Positions 11,958 through 24,290 of a DNA stretch of 64,000 bases are shown in pieces. The stretch's first letter is position 1. Every line of letters begins with the position of its first letter. The notes below the pieces were generated by a model, which saw only the letters and a program-made list of their open reading frames with translations, made no database searches and had not been told where the DNA came from. This DNA is from Holacanthus passer (taxonomy: Eukaryota > Chordata > Actinopteri > Pomacanthidae), in contig JAFREQ010000014.1 of NCBI GenBank assembly GCA_025331565.1, forward strand, positions 8,760,501-8,824,500, given 5' to 3'. Both the position numbers and the translations under genes were made by a program.

Positions 11958-12304
11958 CCTTTGTGCTCCCGCCTCCCCCCCCTCCACATTCACACTCCCT
12001 CATAGAATATCACTTAGCTCTGCCCTTGAATCCTCCTCCCTAAGTGCACACACTGAGGTGCACTCTGAAAAGACTTGAAGAAAGAAAGCGGGTGGGATGT
12101 CGCCGCAGTAATGACGCAGGCCGACTGTGGTTTATTGTTGTCTCAACGGAACGGCAGCAAGTTTCATATCACGTATGTTGCACGCTTTTGTGCTGCAGTT
12201 AGTGGGTGGTAATGAAGATACACTAACGCTGCTAACCTGTCCCTTCATTATTTGCCTTGCATAATTGTCAACTATCCCCGTGTTCCATCTCTCTCTCTCT
12301 GAAC

Positions 12305-12445
12305 TCTGAGTTTCTCTCCCAGCGTGAGTATTTATTTCAATGATGGGGATGATTATGCAAATGAAAGAAAATGCATCTATCTGTCTAGCCAATAAGAAAG
12401 CCCTCCATGATTTGGCCTCAACTAATTAGCCAATTCATCTGTTGT
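12305..12445. promoter_or_regulatory. Candidate enhancer with octamer and TAATTA
   Basis: A POU octamer ATGCAAAT lies at 12355-12362 and TAATTA at 12423-12428, within CTAATTAGCCAATTC. AGCCAATAAG and CCATGATTTGG lie between. The sequence is non-repetitive and flanked by pyrimidine-rich runs. The combination of octamer and homeodomain core is frequent in neural enhancers. Confidence 0.4.
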
Positions 12446-13717
12446 TGTTTTTTTTTCAACCCAAAGGCCCATCATCCCATCATCATCACGCTATTATTCC
12501 TCTTTGCTCCCACTCGCACTCTCCATCCTGTTCTGAAATATGTCTGTACCTCTCGCATCCTTCCCCTCTCTCCCAATTTTATTTCTCAGCGTCTCAGTCG
12601 TTTTCATCGAAATACTCTTCATATACTCCTCACCTGCTCACCCCTACTCCCTCCCTCTACTCCTCTCTACAGCATCACTGCATATAAATGCAGGTATAGA
12701 GAGTTATTGATCCACAAAGGAGAAAGCAACGAGGAGAATGACTGAAAATCTAACCAGAGCCGCGGAACAGCTGTCTGCACCCATGAAGTTATATTTACTA
12801 TTAAAGCAATTTCCTGTTCCTTTTTTTTAAGATATCAACAAGTTTCCTTTCAGCTCTAAAATTGAACTAGTTATAAGCCAAGTCCATCTTCATGTCTCAT
12901 TACCCACCAAGTCCCATCCTCCCTGCATGGACTCCCTCCCTCATCTTCCTCTCTGTCTGCGCTCTAAAGGTTAATCTGCTCCTTTGCCTCTGTATCCGTC
13001 TCAAAGAGTTAACATTGCTTTGGACAGACACCAAACCACAGCCTGCCATATGGGTTTCTCATTGCAGACCGTGAGACTTGAAGACAAACCTATAGACATT
13101 GTATACAGGTCAGCTCTGGGACAGTGTGTGTGTTGCCCTGGTCCATCATATGCCCAGCAGTTAACAGCATTTGGCAAAATCCCAGTTTCCTCCTCACTGC
13201 TCCCAGGAACCAGCCTTGTCCCTGGACTCCAGCCAAGCAAATTCTCCCTCCGTGAACTCCTGAAAAACTGAGCAGTCCGTGCTGTGAGAAAGAGAACAAG
13301 GGAGCAACGGAGAGCGAGAATAGCTAATACCAATGTTTGTTCCTCTCAATTACAGTTTTAAATGGAAATCAATGTAGCAGAGGGAATGAGCAGAGCCCTT
13401 AACGTTGGGGTGATAATCACATTAAGACAGGGCTTAAATCAACACCAGACCTTGGCCTCCGGAGGGGGAAGAACAACACAGAAAGAGCCGAGACTATTCA
13501 ATTCTTTCTCTCTCTAGTAATCTATCTATCACTCTCATACAACAGGCGTCTCCAGCTTCCAAACCGCTGTCTGTTTGTCGGGATACCACCCATAAGTCTC
13601 ACCATGGTAACATCTGGAATAAAGGTGGGTGGGCAGGGTGCCAGGACGGGCCTGGAGTTTCACTGTGGCCATAAAACTAACAAAAATAAATCTTTGTTCA
13701 ACTGCTCTACCCAGCAC

Positions 13718-13718
<1 letters not shown>
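12446..13718. other. Non-coding, pyrimidine-rich start
   Basis: A CT-rich stretch at 12460-12670 makes several Ser/Pro-rich frames. Unique sequence follows. No gene is recognised. Confidence 0.55.

Positions 13719-13789
<71 letters not shown>
13719..13789. repeat. Long (CA)n microsatellite
   Basis: Uninterrupted CA tract of about 71 bases, the longest in the window. Pure tracts of this length are usually highly polymorphic. Confidence 0.97.
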
Positions 13790-13791
<2 letters not shown>

Positions 13792-14224
13792 GTCACACAC
13801 ATTTCAGCCTATTTAATCTAAGTTAACTGTTTCTCAGCTCCAGTAACAAACAGACAGTGAAAGCTTGTTGCCCTGTTCTTATTGGTGCCTGAATAGAGAA
13901 GTGAACACTGAGCTAAATTGGTATTTTTTTGGATGCAGATTCTCTATGACAGCTGAAGTTAAAACAGCAGGCTCTATCTTTGTGTGGGCTCCAGCAAAGT
14001 GGCTTTTTTGAAGAAGAAGAAGAAGAAGCGGTGAGGATTTTCCCTCGCCTGCGCATGGTATTTTGGTGACTTGCCAGACACCAAATTGGGAGGAGAGGTG
14101 TGCAAGGGGGAGCGTCACCTGCAATCCAGTGAAGCACTACAATGCTGCTGTCAGGATTGGCTCAAGAGTCTGCTTGTTCAGAACAGGTAAGAAAGCTGCA
14201 TCTCATAAGTCTTGTCTGTTACAA

Positions 14225-14500
14225 TTTCCATCACGCACAATCAACCGGTAGAGACATCTAAATTACAGCTTTATTTTGATTATAGCAATAATTCCAACAA
14301 GGCCGAGTATTATCAGCATTCCTCATCCACAACAGCTTGCAAGTATGAATGCCTCCTCTGTCAATTAATTAACTCCCTGTATGGCCATCTGAAGGTGGCA
14401 GATACTGTGCGTGTTCCATCTGCACCCTCATCTGAGTGATGCCCGTCGTCAAACTATGATTACACACGACAGATCCGCTGGTTACTTTGATTAAATCTTA
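14225..14500. promoter_or_regulatory. Candidate enhancer with three clustered E-boxes and TTAATTAA
   Basis: TTAATTAA lies at 14365-14372. It is followed by three CATCTG E-boxes at 14386-14391, 14417-14422 and 14429-14434, and there are further AT-rich words such as TTTTGATTATAGCAATAATT. About 270 bases are free of microsatellites. CATCTG is a bHLH site, so a proneural or myogenic input is possible. Confidence 0.4.
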
Positions 14501-15819
14501 TGCAACTAGCACAAGCAATGTTGCGAAATCACCACACGAGCTTCTGTGTTCTTGTGTACATCAAACTGATTGGATATACAGTATGTGACAGTCATGGTAC
14601 ACAAAATGCAGGTGCTCCTGACGCACAGGTAGATGGATTCCTCAAATCATTCATGGCACTACGTACCAAAGTTATTATCATGGATACATGATTAAAACGT
14701 GGTTGGTTATATCTCAGTACAATGACACGAGTATGGTACCTTCTTTGTTCTCAGAGTAAAAAAGAGCAAATAAATGACCACTTCTTTGTACTGACACTCC
14801 CCCTTGTGAGCAACTCTCAACCATTTACAGGCATACACTTAACAGGAATGGGATAAAAATCTTCAAATGCCTAAAAAAGTGAAAGTTTCACAATACAGCT
14901 CTTTGATTGATTTGCATGATCTATAATGTATAAATGAATGAAGTTTCACCAGTTCATGAACAGGGCAGTAAATGGCAAAGGCTGGAAAAATCACTTCGAC
15001 AAATCAAAATTTACAACAATTTCTACTTTAAAAATCTTCAGAGAATTTACAAGATATTGCGTCTTCTTTTAGACATATCAGAGCCGACAAACAAGCGCTG
15101 AGCCATGAACCATGATATTCTCTTTTCCACCTGCTGTAACACTGACGTGCAATCTCTCCCTCCTCCTCTCGCTGTGTCTCTAATTAATGTCGTCACAATC
15201 CCAACCTCCCTGTGCCCATCCAGTGTAGTAGAATACAATAACCTGATGCTGGAAGGTAGAAAACACACACACACGCACTCACACGCACGTGCCCCTCCCG
15301 TGCACATCCTCTGTGCTTGGAGGGTGAAGATATGCAAAGCGTCACTATCATCAAAACAAAAACTGCAGGGGAATATAGGGCAATTGAGTGAATTAAAATG
15401 CATCCCTGGAGACATGTCTTTCTTTCTCTTCTCCTGGCTCTCTTCCCCTCATTTCCCCACTGTTCTGGCTGGAGAAATAGGCTTCTCTTTGCAATTTACT
15501 TCAAATTACACATCCTTGTTCTGGCCAGACGCTGGTCCAAGTCATAGTAACACGGACCAGCATCTGCTATTGTTTATGGGATGGGAAAACTGAAAACAGC
15601 AAAGGTGAAATCTTTTCATCATACAGCTGGCACTCTTATTACTGGGATATTGGTTCAACCGAGGTCATGCAATGTACAAACCGTAGTTCGTAGTTGGAGA
15701 GGAAAAGTTTTCAGGGCCAAGATCACCAAATCTCTGTGGTAAAACTAGGCAAAACACAAACTAATAAAAGAATAATACTGATATAAACGATAAGATGCAT
15801 CATGATGCATCATGCACTT

Positions 15820-15854
15820 GCAAATACAAACCGTTTATAACGGTTTGTATTTGC
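15820..15854. repeat. Perfect 16-base inverted repeat with 3-base loop
   Basis: GCAAATACAAACCGTT at 15820-15835 is exactly reverse-complemented by AACGGTTTGTATTTGC at 15839-15854, leaving a TAT loop. A tandem pair of GATGCATCAT (15794-15803, 15804-15813) lies 6 bases upstream. No family is recognised; it could be a remnant of transposon ends joined by deletion. Confidence 0.85.
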
Positions 15855-15919
15855 TTCCTTTCTGTGCATAACTGAAAAAATTAATATACTTAAAATCCAC
15901 AAAAATCAACACAATATTG

Positions 15920-16090
15920 ACAAAAACAATTCCAGTGGAGCTAGATCAGCTAGGCCAATAAGTCGGATGATATTGGCTTATCACAAACACATTATTAGGT
16001 CCATCAGGCTTAGGCTTAATAACAGAAACACCTCTCTGTATAATGTAATACACTTTAACAGTGCCACAATCAACAGCCTCCAAAATGATG
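15920..16090. mobile_element. Dispersed repeat, related to 29214-29292
   Basis: 'taataacagaaacacctctc', 'tgtataatgtaata', 'aacagtgccacaa' and 'cctccaaaatg' at 16010-16088 align with 29214-29292 with few mismatches. The preceding part (ggccaataagtcggatgata, then ttggcttatcac) resembles another common teleost interspersed repeat. Family name unknown. Confidence 0.45.
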
Positions 16091-17039
16091 ATAAAGTTGA
16101 AGGGGACAGTAAGAGGTGTGTGTGTGTGTGTGTCCGGCCAACATCCAGACAGACGCTGGTCAATAAATCAATGGAGAGGTCACACACGAGAGTGGTTAGA
16201 GAGTAGCTATTGAGAGCTGCTCTTCATCTGATCGGCCAGATTAGCAGCAAAATAAAAGAAAACTACACTCTGTTACTAGGTTTTTCCCTTCTGTTCCCTC
16301 TACCTGTCACCTAACCACTAAACCAACTACAGCACGTCCTTTACACAAAGCCGCCAGTGAAATCGAGGTAATATTGAACCATTGTGGAATGGATGCTCTA
16401 AAACACTCCACAGAGGTTTTAGATGTGTTTTACAGTGGTTAGGTGTGAATGGAGATAGGATTCCCCAAGACACTTGAGTTGTTTTGAAGTAAATCGCTAC
16501 AGTTAATGTTTTTGTTTGAGCTATAATAGCGTCTTGATTCATCTTCACTTGGGAGAAAGCACAGCCAAACACCCGCATGTTCTGCTTTAATTCATACTAT
16601 TTAATCTTTGTGGAAAAGGCTCCGCTTATCGTGTCTCCCGCATGTAAGTCTGTTTTTATCTTCCTCTCTCTCTCTCCCTCAGACGCCCGCACACACACCG
16701 AAATGCACTTATGAAAACACTCACATACATACATACGCAAACACGCACAAAGGCACACACCATGTGTAAAGCAGGCTTGCGCATGTAATTACCTCAGTAC
16801 AACGGTGCTACAAAATGCCAGACAGTGTTTGCATCAGCGTGTATGTGTTTAGAGTTTTGTAATTAGCAGAATACATTTAAATACATTTGGCTGAAACACT
16901 CCTGGGAGAGTTCCTGTTTGCTGTGTCTGCCTCAATCTCTCGCTCCCTTTATTCTTCCTGCTTGTTTCTCACACTGCCTGCAGTACTCCTTTTCTTTCAA
17001 ATTTACCAATCAAACTCTTCGCCTTCATGCACTGGGGTT
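16091..17039. other. Non-coding
   Basis: A short TG tract at 16117-16133 and CA-rich sequence at 16690-16760 lie among unique sequence. Nothing recognised. Confidence 0.5.
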
Positions 17040-17260
17040 TTGTTCTCTCCTTTGAGTTCTACCTCACCAGAAACCTGGCTGATCAATGTGCTTATTGACC
17101 CTGCTGTGTCGTTTGCATAATGGTAGACCACTATGGCTGAAAATCAGTCACCACGTCTGGGCCTGCTCTCAGCCTGCCACCACAGGATAACTTAACTTCC
17201 CTCAGGATGATGTAATAAAATTTCAGGACCCTTCATCGTGCCTCAGTGTGGTCTGAAACA
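17040..17260. promoter_or_regulatory. Candidate conserved non-coding block
   Basis: The segment includes GCTGATCAATGTGCTTATTG, GTCGTTTGCATAATGG and GATGATGTAATAAAATTTC without simple repeats, between two CA/TG-rich stretches. Only texture supports it. Confidence 0.22.
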
Positions 17261-17577
17261 TCATTTTTGTCCAAACTGTGAAGTCCATCCACAATCTTCC
17301 ATCTTGTTTTGAAAGCCAATCGCACCAACGCAAATTCATTTGTCCAAGTCGCGCATTTTATATCACTGGACACACTCATCTAGGAAGGACTTACACCCCA
17401 GCCTCCCTGTTGAGCCTCTCCCTGCTCATCAAACCAGTCTTAATTATTCAGCAGGCAGCCTGGTGTCTTTCATCTCTCTGTTAATTGCTGCGGTCGACTT
17501 CTCACTGGGACCACTGTGCCCAATGAAAGCCTCCACTCGCACTGTATTGCACCACCGGAGGATGCATGTGGAGCAGC

Positions 17578-17581
<4 letters not shown>

Positions 17582-17621
<40 letters not shown>

Positions 17622-17640
17622 TGTGTGTTTGTGTGTGTGC
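17582..17640. repeat. (TG)n microsatellite, interrupted
   Basis: TG tract of about 59 bases with two TTT interruptions near its right end. Confidence 0.95.
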
Positions 17641-18007
17641 ACATGTGTGTTGGCGAAGGACTGAGGTGTAGGGATGGAAAGGTTAAATTCAAAACGTGGG
17701 TGATTAAAACATCACTGCTTACAGCTATAATCAGGGATATAGAGCAGTCAAACGTGCAGTCGTGCAGATGCAGCTTTGGGTTTATGTGGGTCAGAAGTGG
17801 TGAAAACCCTGAAAGACTGTCCATTCCTTCATCCCTATTCACCACTCCTGACATAAGAAACAATAGTTTACGTTATAGGGAGAAGTCCATCGAGATTTCA
17901 GGCAGTGATAAACATCAAATAATCATCATTTTGCATGGCAATGCATTGCATTATGGCAACTTTTGTGGCACAGTATAGTTGATGCATTTGACTCTAATAA
18001 TTGTAAA

Positions 18008-18070
18008 ATGGTGGAAAGTAAATATAGTACACTAGGTAGCAAATCAGGAGCAATTTCAGACACAGCCTTT
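18008..18070 (+). repeat. Short fragment of a teleost interspersed repeat
   Basis: 'agtaaatatagtacactagg' followed by 'agcaatttcagacacagcc' resembles the 'tagtgcactatgtag ... ttcagacacagcc' end of a common teleost repeat. Only this end is present. Confidence 0.35.
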
Positions 18071-20293
18071 ACATTATTACAATGTATATTAGAGGGAGAA
18101 TGATAGTCAGGCTCATATATTATTTGAACATTTGTTTAGAAAATATACAAAAGTTTGCATTGAAATGAAAATCATCTTTGGTTGGGTCTTGGTCTTGGTC
18201 CAGGTCATGCTGAGGAGGCCAGAGTAAAAACCTAGTTTTACATGATGCAAATTATAAGATACATTTCTGTTTAATTTATTTACTTTAAAATGATAGGATA
18301 CATAATGCATAGAGGGGATAACTGTCCACAATCAGGGCCCACAGCTCATTTTTCCCCAAGCGAATGAGTCGGCCACAGTTCTGAATATTGTTGACCAAGC
18401 TCATTGCTTTTTAATTGTTCTCTTGAATTCAGTTTGCTCGCCTTACTGTCTTTATTTTTCAAGGACTGAAGCTGTATTTTGATGACCATAGCTCAACAAT
18501 CATCTGTGACAGGAAAATAAACAGTAAAACAAACAACTTTTGGACTTTTAGACAAGCCACGCTGTCATGTATGAATAAAATAGAAGAAAATAAGCAGAAG
18601 AGGGCGAGCAGGCAGTTAAGTTTCAGAGGAGAAAAGCAGGTATTGTAGTTAGGAGATAAATTGCAGTTAGTCAGATACTCAGCTCCATAATCAGTAGACA
18701 GACATAGTGGCGCGTGAGCGCACAGAGCAGGAGTAGGAGTGATGGGGTGAAAAGTGATGGATAAAGAGGGAGAGATGGTGGGGAGCCTTGGCCACAAGAA
18801 CAGGGATGAATGGGTTATACCTTTGGCCTAAGATATACAGTTTGAAGGAAGACAGATATATGAAACATGACTGCCTTGGAGGACTGCCTGGGACGGAGAC
18901 ATGTACAGAGGAAAATATAGAAACAGCAAGGATGGATGAAAGCCACTCGTGGTTGATTAGAGAAGGATCAGGAGAAAGCAGAGAAAAGAAAGCAGTGGGG
19001 AAAAAATAAAGAAATCTAGAAAGTTACCACAGCAAAAGAGCACCATGACAAGAATCTATCATGTTTTTCCAGACAGCCACTTCAGCCCTGAAACACTACA
19101 TTCTGACTGGACCTTTGCAGCATCACACACACACATACACACAGCTACTACAACATACATCAGTGGGCTGGAAACAGCACATGATAAATTCTGAACACAA
19201 TACATTTTGTCCAAAAGATTTAACATCTAATTCAGGTCTGACAGCTCCCTCCATCTCAAAGCCAGACCGGTTACATTGATCTCCACACCACGCACAGGCG
19301 GCCTTGGACTTCTCACACACACACAAACACACACCCTCACAGAGAAAAGAGACTACACAAACCAAGCTGGTTCAGACCGCCTCACGGATCCGCACACCCA
19401 GCCAGCACTTTTAAGCACAGAGGCTCTATGAACTGAGTAAGAAGAAGCATTCCAGGTGTAAACTAATATATCAGTATGGCGTATCTTGGTAAATTACTTG
19501 CTCACATTTCAGACTATTAGCTTCCCCATTTGCATCAAGGGCTTAATTTCCTCCACTCTGCTGTTTTCTTTCTTAACTCCTTCAATCCTTACATCTGCTC
19601 CCTTGGGAGTCTTCAGGTCCCCTCTGCTGGGTAGACCATTTGGAAGAGATGCTACAAGTAATCAATGTAATGTGTGTGTGTTTGTATTGACATCTGTTGT
19701 GTGCTTAAAAGCGTTTGCAGCGTCGTTGACAGGTCAATACGGAAGCTTGCATCTGCCGTGACTGACAATGGAGAAAACAGACGGAACAAAAAGACACACA
19801 GGTACATGAAAGCAGAGCATGCACACATACAGATGCGCACGCACAAACGCACGCATGCCGAGTGACAGTTAATGTAAAGCAGCTGCGTTTGGCTGCAAGA
19901 GATGTGTGTTTACTGTCGTGGTTCAGAGTCCTTAGAGCGAGGAGCCAAACATATGAACTTTGACCGCTGGTTCTGATAGAGAGACAGACCGAGGGTTGCA
20001 GCAGCGAGGATAAGGGGATCGGGGATGCAACTATCTCAGAGGTCCAAACACACACAGAATCGCTCATCACTGTACTTTTTCAAGCTAATGGATTGCAATG
20101 CCTTAGATTATGAGTTGGCTTGATGCCCTGTAGCGAGTTCAGCTACAGCTTCAGGAGGTATTACAGGGAGGACTTTGGAGTCCCAGCTCCCTGGACTCCC
20201 AGCTCTGGGACTACAGCCCAACGGTGCAGAGGCCAGGGCAAACACTGACCACATTAACTCATTGCTGGATGGCACAGGAGAGAGAGAGGGTCA
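18071..20293. other. Non-coding
   Basis: Unique AT-rich sequence to 18600, purine-rich to 19000, and small CA-rich runs at 19126-19145, 19310-19335 and 19820-19860. No supported exon. Confidence 0.5.
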
Positions 20294-20324
<31 letters not shown>

Positions 20325-20334
20325 TCTGTGTGTG
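20294..20334. repeat. (TG)n microsatellite, interrupted
   Basis: TG units with a TATG and a TCTG interruption. Confidence 0.9.
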
Positions 20335-20739
20335 GATGCATGTTTTCTGAGGGGGGAAAAAATATAGCACTTTGTCAGCACTGGATTTTTTTACTTACAC
20401 TTTACAGTGCTGAGAAAATTTTTACCATTCAAGAATTTTCGCTTCTTTGGTTGAATTAAAAAACATTTTTTAACTATTTCTCAAAATGAGGTATCAAAAA
20501 AAGTATCTGAGTATTTTAAGGGTTCACCTGGTTCCTATTCACCAAGACCCGATGCAGGACTCAAGTCGTGCAGGTCCAAATTATATTTGGTCTAATTAAG
20601 ACATGGAGGGTAACGTTGTCACTACCACTGGTCTTGAGCGTGTCAATGTGTCTAATTACTGAAAAGATCTGAGTGGTGAAATTGAGAGTGTGAACTGTGC
20701 AGAGCAGGAAATATGTCATGTATTGGTTGTTTCTCAATT

Positions 20740-20935
20740 GGTGGCCCATTATACTGCTGTCAGGCCACATCCACACCAATACACTTTTATTTTAAAATGG
20801 CTGTTACATTGAGCATTTTATCACCTTTTCAGAAATTTCGTCTCCAGAAATCTATGTCCGGACTAACATGCCTGAAAATGCATATCAGATGACTCCGAGT
20901 CAACCGCGTTGTGGATAGGGTCTGATTATCCCTGC
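20740..20935. repeat. Probable old interspersed repeat
   Basis: 'ggccacatccacaccaatac', 'cttttattttaaaatggctg', 'tctccagaaatctatgtccg' and 'gcctgaaaatgcatatcaga' occur in the order seen in a diverged teleost repeat, recalled from pattern only. No second copy was found here to confirm it. Confidence 0.3.
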
Positions 20936-21749
20936 ATCTATTTGGATCAGGTATGACTATTCCTAGGCTCTTTTTCAGATCTCTATTGAAAATGAATTTA
21001 TGCGTGTTAGGTTAGGATAGGTTTTCTACGAGTCTGTTTGCATCAGGTTCAAAATCTTGGACCAGTGAACACCTCTTGAAGCAGCATACAAAAATCTCAA
21101 ACTATACCCAGCCCTAGTGAGAGGCGCACAATCAATGCAAGCACGTGTGCACATGTAGGCATACACAAAAACACAGACGCACACACTCTTCCCCGGGTCT
21201 TGGGGGACCATGTCAGAACATATTAGTGACAGCACCCCACACTCAACTCAAGCAAGGTAACGCCAGCCCAATTTGTTTCCTTAATAGCTGGTATATTATT
21301 CACTCAGTCACTCATTCACCCACACACACGCACACCGGCTAGGCTTATCATTATACGAGTATACCCTTGAGCAGGCCTCAAGTTCATCTGTTGGGGGTGC
21401 ACAGAGAGCCCGGTTGATATTAGGAGAGAGGTCACATTGTACTGTAAACACGCTTTGTCTGCTTATTCATTTATTTACTACGCTCTCACATCACACCACT
21501 CAGCTTGTCAGCAATGGGGGGCTGGAGGCGGGGTGGTCTGGAGGTGGGCAATGTTTGTGCGTCTGCAGTTTGGAAACACTTTGGGTGATGGATAACTCAT
21601 GACCGACTTCATTTTTCAGGAAAAAATACTCATTACGAGAGTCAATTACTTTGTTTGAATACCAGTTTGAATTTCAGATATCTGAATGTCCTGCATGGAA
21701 AAAAAAAAAAACATTTCTCTATGCACCCACCCATGCATAGCGTGTCCCT

Positions 21750-21930
21750 GTGTTGACTGTAGCAGCCCTGTCCCAGTATCGACCCCCTTGCTGTTTAATA
21801 TTCATAAAGTCTATTTCAGCAGCCTCAGTCACTGTAGTGCTGCGACGCTCCCGCCCTCTCGCTAAATCCATTCTCATTGATCACAATTGGCTTTTCAAAA
21901 CGCGCATCGATCCCGTTCAAACTCACGCTC
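21750..21930. promoter_or_regulatory. Candidate conserved non-coding block
   Basis: TTTAATATTCATAAAGTC, CATTGATCACAATTGGC and several CpG-containing words lie in a non-repetitive stretch. It shares the word CCAGTATCGA-CCCCCTT with the block at 63370-63515. Confidence 0.3.
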
Positions 21931-23929
21931 AAGGTCCCCTAAAAACACACTCGCCTCACAATTCACTTACAAATGAAGTCCTCCCCCCCGCCCCCGGTGT
22001 TTCATCAAAGAGATTATTTTTGATCTTTTTACCATCGCACAAGTACTGTTCTCACCGAAACCAATAAAAGTTGATGTCTGCTACCGAGTCCAGACGTTAT
22101 ATGAGACGCATCAGTCTGTGATATTAGTTTCGCCATCAGGAGTCAGACGTAAAGTTGTTTTGGATGATAAGGGTGAAAATCGTTTTCTTATTTTTATCAC
22201 ACTCACATGTATCTATTGGTGTCTATATTTGACAGCTATGCCTAAAGTAAGACTACCAGCATGCAGTTCACTGATCCGCATCACTTAGCTCTATTACACC
22301 GTGTTTGTGTTCTGCATTGTGGAGTTGCATGTGCATGTGGGTGCATAAGTGAGACAGCACTGGTGTGTTTGTACTGGAGGTTACGACACTGAGCTGTCTC
22401 CAGGCTGAAGTAAACTGATTTAAAGCTTTAAAATGAGCTGAAGACTGTAGAGCGATCCAGTCTAAGTACAGTAGCAGACGGTAGAAATAGAGAGAAATCT
22501 GTTTTCCTTTTTTTTTTTTCATCTCTTCATTCCCCTTCTGTCTCTTTAGGGACCCTGTGGCCACTCGTCTGCATGGCTAATCATACCATTGTGTTAATTA
22601 TCGCTTCACAGCTAGCCCCAAGCAAAGACGTACTGTACACAACATCATGCGCGCACACACAGATACACACTCTTTCTCTCGTAGATGCACACATTCATAC
22701 GCGCTCACTGTATCCTCCTTGGCTGTCACCCAACCTCAGATTTATTTTGTCTGGGGGAGAAAGGATCCCATTGCTCAACTCAAACACACATACTTACATC
22801 TTACCTATCTGAGCCAGCTGTGTACACCTGAAGCCAGCATTATGAACACGCACACGCACAGTCGCACAGTCGCATGCACAAGACCCCGGCTGCATTATTC
22901 ATTCCTCCAAATTGGGAACACCAGTTGTGTGCTCACACACAATAAACAGAGATGAATTTGTCAGAAATCTCCCAAGTGCAGAAAATATGAAAAATTTAAT
23001 CATTCCACAGAATAAAAATTCATAAGGAAATGTACAAAATCAATATTTTATGCTACTTACTGTACCTATTCTTTATTACAAACCTATTCAGGAACAAGCA
23101 TTAAAAATTAAAGCTGGCAGAAAAGACAGGAGGGAGGAGAAACGACGGGTAGAGAAGGAGAGGGGAGGAGGGTAGTGCAAGGGACCTGAGAGTTCAAAAG
23201 CAATACCGTTTCATTCATGTTTAAAGGCACTTTTTTTTGTTTCTCTAAGAGCCACTGAAGCAGTTTTGAAACAGGCAGAAACGCTTTGATAGATTGAGCG
23301 TTCTGAGCAGCCAAGGCGCTGTCAACATAAATAGCGATAAAGAAGTGGGGGAAATGTTTTTAACTGGAGTTTTCAAGGTTATGGCCCGTGGCGATGATTT
23401 GAAGGCACCACTTGCTCTGCTGCGCTACTGGTTATGCATGGACAGTTGCGTGTCTGCCCACAACACGTTCATGAAAACAGTCGAGTGTACGTACGCATGC
23501 AGCCGTAACTGTATGTTTTGCAGAAAGCTTTGTCTCATGCATTAGCACTTAAGGTGAATTGTGCAGGCACGCTCAGAACAATATAGAGCACGGGTCCTGG
23601 ATGTTATTGCTAACTATTCTGCACTTAATATAATGTATACTTGCCCTCTTTAACAGCACTTTACACACACACGCACTCTGGCCTTTAACTTCCCTTTACT
23701 CTTTCACTGCATTCAGCTCCTGCTCTTAACCAATTCACAGGTCACATTTATATCACTGTAATAATAGGTTATTAAATCCTATCTCCTCTATCTTCATTAT
23801 CCAGAACTCAAGCTAAACATCTTATCATTTTTTGGCAAAAACACTTGAGGTTGAATGATAGTGTAAGGAGGTAGGAGCAGATAACCCAAAACCCCTGAGC
23901 TGATGGAAGAAAGCAAAACAGCCTGATGA
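21931..23929. other. Non-coding
   Basis: CA-rich patches at 22650-22700 and 22845-22875 and a T run near 22508-22520. A short homeodomain-type stretch, GGCTAATCATACC and GTTAATTATCGC, lies at 22574-22606. Confidence 0.5.
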
Positions 23930-24290
23930 GTGACTGTAACCCTCCTTCCAACATCCATATGGGTTTTGATTGGACAAAGCCAAGAAAAACGCTTTCAGCC
24001 CACAGTATCTGTGGCCAACTGTTAAACATAAGTGGTGGATCTGCAGTAGTATGAGCAGCCATGTTGTTCGACTCGTTATTCTGATGATTGTTCTGTACGG
24101 TCGTATGAGGATACAGCCGGAGACAGTTTTAAAGGATCAGCATCACCGTATGGTGCAAACACTGTTCCCTTATGATGTTTCCTTATTCCAAGATGATAAT
24201 ACCCTTGACGAAACAAGCCAGGAATGGTCTCATCAAAGGAAATTTAATGTCATACTTTCAATAATAACCAAATCTACACATAATTTAACT
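23930..24290 (+). mobile_element. Decayed Tc1/mariner transposase fragment
   Basis: The plus strand encodes pieces of the transposase catalytic region of a teleost Tc1/mariner family. PTVKH lies at 24015-24029. The adjoining sequence is the usual Gly-rich motif read one base out of frame, so a one-base frameshift separates it from PTVKH. HRMVQTLFP lies at 24144-24170 and FQDDN at 24186-24200; the latter contains the second catalytic aspartate in its usual setting, followed by a degenerate Thr-rich and Glu-Trp stretch. Neither the DNA-binding domain nor the last catalytic residue is visible, and no terminal inverted repeats were found. It is an inactive relic. Confidence 0.6.

Noticed and set aside
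11526..11993. 155-codon minus-strand frame starting with Glu-Arg repeats
   Set aside because: The start is the CT/GA microsatellite at 11930-11957 and the middle is CA repeat.
15105..15593. 162-codon plus-strand frame
   Set aside because: It includes a CA-rich segment and low-complexity pyrimidine runs; no splice signals or family resemblance.
17340..17978. Longest plus-strand open frame, 212 codons
   Set aside because: It runs through a TG microsatellite (Val-Cys repeats) and has no coherent domain; the frame is open because dinucleotide repeats lack stops.
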